This document shows positions 8,672-15,944 of a stretch of DNA of 64,000 nucleotides, one piece after another. Source of the DNA: Devosia sp. SD17-2 (GTDB taxonomy: Bacteria > Pseudomonadota > Alphaproteobacteria > Rhizobiales > Devosiaceae). The position numbers and the translations under genes are program-made. The stretch is from contig NZ_CP104002.1 in assembly GCF_029201565.1 (NCBI RefSeq), positions 2,435,001-2,499,000 of the forward strand, read 5' to 3'. Position 1 is the stretch's first letter, and every line of letters starts with the position of its first letter. The notes beneath the pieces are model-generated. The model ran no database searches. It saw nothing but the letters and a program-made list of their open reading frames with translations, and was not told the DNA's origin.

Positions 8672-10215
8672 CTATGCGGTACGCGTTCCTGCCCGAAGTG
8701 TTCGGGTAGGCCGCGATGCCATAAACTCGGTCCGTCTGGCTTGATATCCTTGCGACATCGCCCCTCCCATCCGGTGCAGGCTTGACTGCCTTATACGCTC
8801 AGGGGTGTCGTCGTCCTGGGTTCTGATTATGGTCTTGTAGGCCTTTCCCGTTCGGTCGATATTTGTAGACGCTCCAGGCACTTCAGCGTCGATCGCCCGT
8901 CGCATAGCCGACCTAAGTTCGGCGGCATGCATCACGTCGATGATATAACTATCGAATACCGTCAGCACCGGCACCTGCTCTTCGGTGAAAAACGTTCGAT
9001 GATCCGAGCTGTGATCCGGCCATCTATGGCCATGAGGCGCACGCCTTCATCCGAGCACATGTACTGCGAAATCGCCTTGTGCTGGCTCTTAAAAGCCTCC
9101 AATAGCTCCCCAAGCATCCTATCAGTAAATCGTTTGGCCGGAGAGCCTGGCGCTTGTTTCTGCCGGAACGCCTTGAAGGCAGAGGCTTCTGTTCCCGCAT
9201 TGATAGCTACCAGCACGAGTTGCTTAATCCAGCCGCGAAGCGCCTCTGGCGGATATGCCGTGGATATGCCCAAGCTGTAGGGATCGCCGACCAGCGGCCT
9301 ACCTTCCATCCCATAGAGAAGAGCAATGTGAAGTCCGGAGTAGTCGTCTTCTATGACAGGTAAGTCATTTATCCATAGGCTCGCCCGATAAGGCTCGGGC
9401 AGCTGCTGCCAAAATCCGCCATGTACCCTGCCGCCAAGTTCCCAACTACCACGGTAAAACACGCGACGAGAAAATTTGTTGTTCTGATCGATCCTGACCT
9501 GAGTGGCCCTGCCCGTATTTTCTTGTGCTCGGGTGATGATGGGAAGGTCGAGGGTTGGGATGTCAATGAATGTCTGATCGATCAATGCGTTGTAGGATGA
9601 CATCGTGGCCCGCATTGCATGGGTCCAATCATTGTCGTCATACTCTTCCCAGCGCTCACGATCACCCCTGCTGAGGATTATGCTTTCTCGTTCGCTGTAC
9701 GGTGCGATGTCGAACACACCGAACCTAGCACGGGCAAACCTCTCCACCAATTGAGGTGCAGCCCAAATCCGCGTGGTGCGCCCAGCATATTCGGTGCCCA
9801 GGTGAAGGCCGATTAAGCCCACCTCATGGGCGCGATGCACAAGCTTGATCATTACAGAAGAGATGTGCAAGGCGTTGTATCGACTGCCACTCCGATAAAA
9901 TCGGTTCGACATGCCAACGCCGATGCTCATGCCGGGGTCGGACTTCCAGGCTAGATAGAGGTCCAGAACCAGCACCCGAAATTGACGAATAGGTGAGCCA
10001 GCAGCACGCCTGCCGGGGCGACCTGCGTTATCAAACTCGACCGCAAAATAGTCTGCCCACAGGTCCGCGATTAGCGCGTGAACCTCTAGGTGCTCAGACC
10101 ACGTGTGGACGTCTAAAGGACGTGAATTGGAGAAATCTCTTTGCACGTAGACAGACTGGTTGTCACAGCCATCGTGGATAAGATTTTTATCCTGAACCTC
10201 AGTAGCTATGTTCAT
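8672..10215 (-). pseudogene. Polymerase-palm-like replication protein, frameshifted
   Basis: Two abutting minus-strand frames join into one protein of about 514 aa if one T is added to a run of five T (plus-strand A5, 8988-8992); the first frame otherwise ends nine residues later. The start is set at ATG 10215, because AAGGTGG lies 8 bases upstream and an earlier GTG overlaps it. The N-terminal half looks like a winged-helix initiator-type region. The core has RGSWELGGRVHGGFW (about residue 253), then EDDYSGLHIALLY (about 290), resembling motif A of family A polymerases, a Lys-bearing helix RGWIKQLVLV, and after the frameshift VPVLTVFDSYII, resembling motif C but with FDS where relatives usually have HDS. 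I recall this as a widespread uncharacterised family on plasmids and islands. Polymerase or initiator activity is inference. Confidence 0.6.
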
Positions 10216-10443
10216 TTTAATATCCACCTTAACGAAGGCAAAGTTAGAAGATGCGAATTATATAAAAACTTAAGTTGCAAGTATCTAATTCCAATTTATG
10301 TGCATCTACAAGATGCATATTAGTACTCTAAGGGTGGGTTTTTGTCGCTGACGGCGCTTCAACTTAGCTTTGCACTTGCGCTATTTTTCGGGTAATGGCA
10401 ATAGGGGCGTTATGGCCGGCATTTAACCAAACGGAGAAGCGCC
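10216..10443. promoter_or_regulatory. Divergent promoter region with a perfect 17-bp palindrome
   Basis: AT-rich gap between the divergent polymerase-like gene (minus) and RNase H-like gene (plus). It holds a perfect inverted repeat TGCATCT-ACA-AGATGCA at 10301-10317 and a related half-site AGATGC near 10249. Such a site fits a dimeric repressor controlling both genes. No regulator gene is recognised beside it. Confidence 0.5.
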
Positions 10444-10947
10444 TTGATTAATACCGAATGCAGTTTCACTGAAGTGGCGCAACAGCGACTCAACATTGAT
10501 CCGCGCCCCCTGGGTGCAGAGATCAGGATATCGGTGCATTGCCCCCAGCCTGGCGGCCCTGGTGAGTGGATCGCAGCAATTGGCGTGATGAATGGGAGTG
10601 GTGAACTGACGAAATTCGAGATGTCAGACTTCAAAGATCAAGTGTCAGAAGAACAGCTTGAGCTAAGGGGTGTGATCGCATCACTGACTTGGCTGAAGCA
10701 GCAGGGTCTGCAGGTGCCCGTGATCATCTGGTGCAAATCAGCGTACTTAAAGGACACCTTCGGAAGAGGGCGCTATCACGAGTGGAAGGCTAATGGGTGG
10801 AGGCTGGGGTCAGGGCATACGCCGAGAAATTCCGAACGCCTCCATCAGTTGCATGACCTAATCGCCGACCAAATCCTCACTTGGAATAGTTTGGACGAGC
10901 TCGATCATTTAGAGTCGGTCTCACTTGATGAGGACTTAAGAGACTAA
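10444..10947 (+). CDS. RNase H-like protein lacking catalytic aspartates
   Basis: Protein of 167 aa. The start is TTG at 10444, preceded by GGAGAA at a normal distance. The fold-level match to RNase HI is good: an N-terminal strand with PGGPGEW, then EEQLELRGVIASL (the Glu of helix A), VPVIIWCKSAYL (the strand that normally carries the second Asp) and YHEWKANGWRL with RNSERLHQLHDLI, the basic protrusion and C-terminal helix. However, the first catalytic Asp is replaced (ISVHC) and the position of the second reads CKS, so normal nuclease activity is unlikely. It may bind RNA-DNA hybrids or be structural. A truncated copy lies at 6295-6481. Confidence 0.7.
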   Translation: MINTECSFTEVAQQRLNIDPRPLGAEIRISVHCPQPGGPGEWIAAIGVMNGSGELTKFEMSDFKDQVSEEQLELRGVIASLTWLKQQGLQVPVIIWCKSAYLKDTFGRGRYHEWKANGWRLGSGHTPRNSERLHQLHDLIADQILTWNSLDELDHLESVSLDEDLRD

Positions 10948-10989
10948 CCTGACCTAACAGGTGGAATCATATCCTAAATCACAACCTCC

Positions 10990-11283
10990 ATGCATTACCG
11001 GTACGTATATTACGCATGTGTACCCTCGCCCCCCTCGTCTCGCCATTTTGTAAAGGCGATGCAAATCAATGGTGATGAGGTAGTTTACAACCTGCTACGC
11101 CCAAAATTAGGCGAGAGCCGTATACGGTATCGCAGTGGGTGGGGGTGGCACTCGCAGGGGTGGGGTAGGAATGTCCAGTGTGTTTACTTGGTCCGTTCCC
11201 GAGCAACAATAGGCCGTAGACCAAAGCGTAGACCAGTTTTGCCTATTGACCGGCCTTCGGATGTCGCTAACGTACTGATATAG
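10990..11283 (+). CDS. Doubtful 97-codon frame in the repeat (copy at 5959-6252)
   Basis: Open frame of 97 codons, 42 bases after the RNase H-like stop, present once in each repeat arm with one residue difference (Gln here, Glu in the other). It is rich in Arg, Tyr and Trp and resembles no family I know. The ATG has no ribosome-binding site, and the stop lies within the att region. The 3' third overlaps the GTAGACC motifs. It may be noncoding island-end DNA rather than a gene. Confidence 0.2.
   Translation: MHYRYVYYACVPSPPSSRHFVKAMQINGDEVVYNLLRPKLGESRIRYRSGWGWHSQGWGRNVQCVYLVRSRATIGRRPKRRPVLPIDRPSDVANVLI
11216..11236 (+). promoter_or_regulatory. Tandem arm-type motifs GTAGACC near the right end
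   Basis: GTAGACCAAA (11216-11225) and GTAGACCAG (11228-11236) lie in direct repeat 12 bases apart. The same motif is at 33-42, a variant GCAGACCAAA lies at the start of the integrase, and GTCTAC is at 1-6. Motifs of one sequence at both island ends fit arm-type binding sites of the integrase. Confidence 0.5.
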
Positions 11284-11296
11284 TTAGGCAGGCAGT

Positions 11297-11326
11297 TGCT
11301 TTGGCTCCGGCGGGGGGCACCATTTT
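11297..11326 (+). other. Right att-like core at the island-chromosome boundary
   Basis: Contains CTCCGGCGGGGGGCACCA, like a tRNA acceptor 3' end, followed by a T-run and backbone DNA. The bases before the core (GCTTTGG) do not fit a normal T-loop, so only the last 18-20 bases would be tRNA-derived. An intact tRNA would be expected left of base 1. Confidence 0.55.
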
Positions 11327-11525
11327 TTTCCATAGCACAGTGCAATAAATGTCAGCTGGCAGCTTTTGCCGGTCATCGAGCGATGACTGCAATCGGGCCG
11401 CAGGCCGGCTTTCCTCTGCCGGCCATCCTGTCTCAAAGCTCTCGAGCCACACTGCCCGCGTGAACCGCGAATTGCGCCCCCGCGGGTTTCGTTGGCGCTC
11501 CTGCCGAGAGCCTAAGGGCTTGGCG

Positions 11526-14000
11526 CTAGAATAGCGTCCTGCGGCGCACGGTGGGATCCATAAAGGTGCCATTGCCGCCGCTGGGCTGGGTGATTCCGCT
11601 ATTGTACTGCTGCTGCATGTTCTGCTGGCGCGCAGCTGCATCATAGGCATTGACGTCGATGCCGATGACCGAGGTCAGCTGGTTCGGCCCGGTGCCGGGC
11701 TTGAACGCTTCCTTGATCGACGCCTCACCCTCAAATGCCTTCGCACCCGAGTTCGGGTTGATCCAAGCCGTGGTCATGCCCGGCGGGACATTGAAAGGCG
11801 TAGGGGGACGACCTGCCAGTGCCTTGGCCATGAAATTGGTGAAGATGGGCACAACCATGCCGCCGCCGGTGGAGGACGAGCCCATGGAACGCGGCTGGTC
11901 GAAGCCAACATAGATGCCAACGGCGAGTTCGGGCGTGAAGCCGACAAACCAGGCATCCTTATAGTCGTTGGTCGTGCCGGTCTTGCCGGCCACAGGGCGA
12001 TTGAGCGCGCGTGCTGCAGTGCCGGTACCGCGCTGCACAACGCCTTCCATCATCGAGGTGATCTGGTAGGCCGTCATCGGATCGAGCACCTGCTCGCGAT
12101 TGTCAACGATGCGCGGCTCGCCCTGACCATGCCAGTCGGCAGCGGAACAACCGTCGCACAAACGATTGTCGTGACGATAGACGGTCGCGCCATAGCGATC
12201 CTGAATACGGTCGATGAGCGTCGGCACGATCTTCCGGCCACCATTGGCGATGGTGGCATAAGCAGACGTCATGCGCATGTTTGTCGTTTCACCGGCCCCC
12301 AGCGACATGGCAAGCACAGGCTGCATGGTATCGTAGATGCCAAACATGCGGGCATATTCCGCAATCAGCGGCATGCCGATGTCGCGGGCCAGACGGACTG
12401 TCATGACGTTACGGCTACGTTCGATCCCGCGGCGCAGCGTCTGCGGGCCGTAGAATTCCTGCGCATAGTTTTCCGGACGCCAGATGGAGCCGTCGCCGTT
12501 GCGGATTTCGACGGGGGCATCCAGCACCACGGATGCCGGCGTATAGCCATTGTCGAGAGCTGCGGCATAGACGATCGGCTTGAAAGACGAGCCCGGCTGA
12601 CGCAGCGCTTGGGTAGCCCGGTTGAATTCGGATTCTGCAAAGGAGAAACCGCCGACCATGGCCAGCACACGGCCGGTCCGCGGATCCATGGCAACCAGCG
12701 AGCCCTCAATCTCAGGGACTTGCTCAAGTGTGTAGATGCCGTCCTTGCCCGCGACTGGCGAGACATAGACAACATCACCAACAGCAAGAATGTCCTGTAC
12801 CGGCTTGGAAACCCAGCGAATTTCGGGACCGGACAATGTGCCCTCAACGCGGTCCGGGCCGATTGCGCCATCCACGTCATTATCTGGGCGCAGGCCAATT
12901 CGAGCCTGGTTGTTGCCGACCTCAAGCACGACCGCGAGCTGCCATTCCGGCACGTCGCTCAGCGGGCGGATTTTCGCGACATCGAGGCCCCAGTCTTCGC
13001 CAAGTTCGATGCTGGCGACTGGCGCCCGGAAGCCCCGGGTATGGTCGTAGGCGATCAGGCCATCCATCAGTGCCCGGCGGGCATATTCCTGCAGGCGCGG
13101 CTCAAGCGTGGTGCGCACCGACAGGCCGCCGCCATAAAGCTGGTCCTCGCCATAGAGCTTGGCCAGTTCGCGACGGACTTCCTCGGTGAAATACTCGGCC
13201 ACATAGACTTGGCTGCCCGAGGCGCGTGGGATGACGTTGAGGGGCTCATCCTTGGCTGCAGCGGCATCCTGTGGCGTGACATAGCCATTTTCCACCATTC
13301 GATCGATGACCCAATTGCGGCGCTCGATAGCGGCCTGCGGGCGGCGGAAAGGATGGTAGTTGTTCGGGCCCTTGGGCAGCGCCGCGATATAGGCGGCTTC
13401 GCTCAGCGTCAGTTGATAGAGGGCCTTGTCGAAGTAATTGAGGGCCGCTGCCGCGACGCCATAGGAATTGAGACCGAGAAAAATCTCGTTGAGATAGAGC
13501 TCGAGAATCCGATCCTTGGTGAAGGTCGACTCGATGCGGATAGCGAGAATGGCTTCCTGGATCTTGCGGTCCCAGGTCTGCTCGGAGGTGAGCAGGAAGT
13601 TCTTGGCGACCTGCTGGGTAATGCTCGAACCGCCACCCTGAATGGCACTGTTGCCATCCATGCGAGCGAGGAGATTGTCGCGCAAGGCGCGGACGATACC
13701 GTCAAAGGCGATACCGCCGTGCGTGTAGAAATCCTTGTCCTCCGCTGAGAGGAACGCTTCGACGACGAGCGGCGGCACAGTCTCCATCGGCTGGAAAAGG
13801 CGGCGCTCGCGCGCGTATTCGGCCAGCAGGGTCCCGTCAGCCGCGTGCACGCGCGTCGTTACCGGCGGCTGGTAGTCCTTGAGGACGGTATAATCCGGCA
13901 GCTGCGCGGTGACGCCAGCCAGATACACAGCAGCGACAGCAACGCCACCCAGCGCCACAAACATGCCGAAGCCAAATAGCCAGCCGAGCAGTCGAAACAT
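11526..14000 (-). CDS. mrcA: Penicillin-binding protein 1A (bifunctional)
   Basis: Class A PBP of 824 aa that polymerises and cross-links peptidoglycan at the outer face of the inner membrane. It has an N-terminal membrane anchor (residues about 8-28); a GT51 glycosyltransferase domain with SAEDKDFYTHGG (catalytic Glu about 87) and GGSSITQQVAKN; an OB-like linker; and a transpeptidase domain with the serine in PGSSFKP (about 470), SRN, and KTGTTNDYKDAWFVGF (about 671). The length and inter-domain insertion are usual for alphaproteobacterial PBP1A. amiC lies upstream on the same strand, 110 bp away, the common order in this group. Its 3' end lies about 200 bp from the island boundary and is intact. 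Confidence 0.97.
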   Translation of the reverse strand: MFRLLGWLFGFGMFVALGGVAVAAVYLAGVTAQLPDYTVLKDYQPPVTTRVHAADGTLLAEYARERRLFQPMETVPPLVVEAFLSAEDKDFYTHGGIAFDGIVRALRDNLLARMDGNSAIQGGGSSITQQVAKNFLLTSEQTWDRKIQEAILAIRIESTFTKDRILELYLNEIFLGLNSYGVAAAALNYFDKALYQLTLSEAAYIAALPKGPNNYHPFRRPQAAIERRNWVIDRMVENGYVTPQDAAAAKDEPLNVIPRASGSQVYVAEYFTEEVRRELAKLYGEDQLYGGGLSVRTTLEPRLQEYARRALMDGLIAYDHTRGFRAPVASIELGEDWGLDVAKIRPLSDVPEWQLAVVLEVGNNQARIGLRPDNDVDGAIGPDRVEGTLSGPEIRWVSKPVQDILAVGDVVYVSPVAGKDGIYTLEQVPEIEGSLVAMDPRTGRVLAMVGGFSFAESEFNRATQALRQPGSSFKPIVYAAALDNGYTPASVVLDAPVEIRNGDGSIWRPENYAQEFYGPQTLRRGIERSRNVMTVRLARDIGMPLIAEYARMFGIYDTMQPVLAMSLGAGETTNMRMTSAYATIANGGRKIVPTLIDRIQDRYGATVYRHDNRLCDGCSAADWHGQGEPRIVDNREQVLDPMTAYQITSMMEGVVQRGTGTAARALNRPVAGKTGTTNDYKDAWFVGFTPELAVGIYVGFDQPRSMGSSSTGGGMVVPIFTNFMAKALAGRPPTPFNVPPGMTTAWINPNSGAKAFEGEASIKEAFKPGTGPNQLTSVIGIDVNAYDAAARQQNMQQQYNSGITQPSGGNGTFMDPTVRRRTLF

Positions 14001-14110
14001 CGCCTCAGGTACTCCATGCCGCGCAAATCAAGCCCCAACTCATCAGCGAGGGGTTCGCATAATAACAGGTTTGGCCGAGGAATTTCATCGACCGGGTCGC
14101 TTTACCGGCA

Positions 14111-15343
14111 TTATTCCGGTTTTTCGAGGCTGTCGAAATAGCTCGATATACCCCGTGCAATAGCCTCCGCAGTTCGATCGCGCCATTCCGATCTCGTCAG
14201 ATTTGCTATGTCGCTGGCGTTGGACAGGAAGCCGAGCTCCACCAGTACCGATGGAATGTCCGGTGCCTGCAGCACGAAGAAGTCAGCCTGGCGAACCGGG
14301 AAACGACGCAGCGCGACGCTTGGCTCCAACTGGTGGACGATGGCCTGGGCGGCAAGAAAAGACTGTACGCGCATTTCCCGTCGCATCAGATCCAGAAGGA
14401 TATCCACGACCTCTGGAGCCATCTGCGGCATGGAGAAGCCAGCGATCACGTCGGACTTGTTCTCGGTATCTGCCAGCACCTTGTCGAGCACATCGGTGGC
14501 GTTCTCGTCACGCGTATAAACACTGGCGCCGCGAATTTCCGGCTGCTGGAAACTGTCGGCGTGGATGGCAATGAAGAGATCAGCCTTGTTCGTCCGCGCC
14601 ATCGCCACACGCTCTTCGAGCCGGAGGTAGACGTCGCTCTCACGGGTCAGGGCCACATCGAAGCGCCCCGACTCAACCAGCAATTCCTGCAGGCGCAGCG
14701 AGAAGGCGAGGACGATGTCTTTTTCCCGCACGCCGTTCGGAGCTTCGGCACCGCTGTCGATGCCACCGTGGCCAGGATCGATCACCACAAGAGGACGACT
14801 GCCAATCGGCAGTTCAGAGCCCCCCGCGGGCGTCGATTCGGCGATTTTTGCAGCCGCAGCGTCCGACACGAGCCGGTCACGTTCGACGTTGGCCGCAAAG
14901 ATTTCGGCATCTGCCGGGATGATGTCGACGACGAGGCGTGCCGGCTGGTCGTTGAATGCGTCAAGCACGTAAGCCTGCTGCACCTGAGCCGGTCCGGCAA
15001 GGCTGAGCGTGGTCCGCACCCGGTCTCCAGCCACCTGCTCAATCACGTAGGACGTCACCAGAGAGCCGGAATCGCTGTCCGCCGACGGCTGCGGAACCGA
15101 GAAGGTGCCGGCGCGCACATCGACCGCCAGGCGGTCGGGTTCGCTCATGGATACAAATGAGAACTCCGTCCGCGCCGCCAGATCAATCACAAGACGCGCC
15201 CGATCTTCGGTCGCTGTCATGCGCAGATCAATGACATTTGGTAGCGCAACGGGGGCGGCACTCTCCTGGGAGAGCGCTGGGGATAGAAGTGCCATGAACG
15301 AAAGGATGGCGGCGAAGGCGGATATGAGGACGCGCAAAATCAA
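14111..15343 (-). CDS. amiC: N-acetylmuramoyl-L-alanine amidase (AMIN plus Amidase_3)
   Basis: Periplasmic zinc amidase of 410 aa that removes stem peptides during daughter-cell separation. It has a signal peptide (about 1-25), an AMIN domain (about 35-140; septal localisation in known relatives) and an Amidase_3 domain (about 190-400) with VIDPGHGGIDSGA (zinc His), the Glu in NGVREKDIVL, FIAIHADSF (zinc His) and the catalytic Glu in VLVELGFLSN. The best start is TTG at 15343, directly before the signal peptide. It is transcribed toward mrcA and divergent from rne. Confidence 0.95.
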   Translation of the reverse strand: MILRVLISAFAAILSFMALLSPALSQESAAPVALPNVIDLRMTATEDRARLVIDLAARTEFSFVSMSEPDRLAVDVRAGTFSVPQPSADSDSGSLVTSYVIEQVAGDRVRTTLSLAGPAQVQQAYVLDAFNDQPARLVVDIIPADAEIFAANVERDRLVSDAAAAKIAESTPAGGSELPIGSRPLVVIDPGHGGIDSGAEAPNGVREKDIVLAFSLRLQELLVESGRFDVALTRESDVYLRLEERVAMARTNKADLFIAIHADSFQQPEIRGASVYTRDENATDVLDKVLADTENKSDVIAGFSMPQMAPEVVDILLDLMRREMRVQSFLAAQAIVHQLEPSVALRRFPVRQADFFVLQAPDIPSVLVELGFLSNASDIANLTRSEWRDRTAEAIARGISSYFDSLEKPE

Positions 15344-15944
15344 GTCTGGTTCGGGCCCCTAAAAACTCTATCGCCGCATGGCACGAGCATCGGGCGATTC
15401 TGCGGCATTGTCCGCCTTATGCGATGATTTGGGTCATCAATCAAAGAACCGGGCTCACAAAGCGGGTATGGGGCCGGGTTTTTGACTTTCCTGTTGCCAA
15501 TCTGGCGCAACATCCCTACACGCTAAAGGAGAAGGCGCAGGAGTTTCGCGAGCGCCAGCGACGACGGTAAGTCCGTGTCGCGCCGCTGCGAACCCGGCTG
15601 GACCAGCGTGCACTCGATGCATGCGGCCCGGAATGAAAGCGGCATTTTCGCGCCTTCGCTGAATTTCGGCTCCCCCCGAGCCGGACGGTGGCACGCCCGC
15701 GCGGCCTGCCATCCATAAGGAAGAGGTCATATGGCCCACAGGCGAACAAAGCGCGACGCGATCGAAATGTCCGATTGCCGTTTTGTATCGCCTCATTTTC
15801 TGGCCATGACCAAGACTACCGGAGCGCGAAACGTGAGAGGTTCGCGCCCTACTTCATTCAACCCATTCGCCCCGCAATGCGCCATTTCAGGTGTGCCGGA
15901 CTTCCGGCAGCCCCTTGTCGGCGCGCGGGTGCGCGGAGCTCACT
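15344..15944. promoter_or_regulatory. amiC-rne divergent region and long rne leader
   Basis: A 601-bp gap with no recognisable gene. It should contain the amiC promoter near 15350 and the rne promoter and leader. RNase E genes often have long leaders through which the enzyme controls its own mRNA; that is the likely role here but is not shown by sequence. TTGACT at 15482-15487 is a possible -35 box without a good -10. Confidence 0.45.

Larger units (their letters stand above)
1..11326. mobile_element. Integrative genomic island (left edge outside window)
   Basis: Island-like block ending just before mrcA. It contains a tyrosine integrase at the left, two insertion sequences, restriction-like and replication-like genes and several small exported proteins without metabolic context. 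It is visibly more AT-rich than the backbone from 11500 onward. The right boundary is placed at 11326, where the 566-bp repeat and a tRNA-3'-end-like core (ending GGGGGGCACCA) stop and a T-run begins. The left boundary lies before base 1. That it is, or was, an integrative element is inferred from the integrase, the duplicated att-like core and the repeated arm-type motifs. Confidence 0.8.
10761..11326 (+). repeat. 566-bp inverted repeat, right arm
   Basis: Inverted partner of 5916-6481. It begins inside the RNase H-like gene and ends at the island edge. Because only this arm has the full RNase H-like gene and borders the chromosome, it is probably the original right end and the other arm the copy. 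Confidence 0.95.

Noticed and set aside
11280..11530. tmRNA or complete tRNA at the island edge
   Set aside because: Only a 3'-end-like core is visible; no T-loop, anticodon arm or tag-peptide reading frame.
12129..13748. 539-codon open frame antisense to mrcA
   Set aside because: Shadow of the PBP1A gene; no family features.
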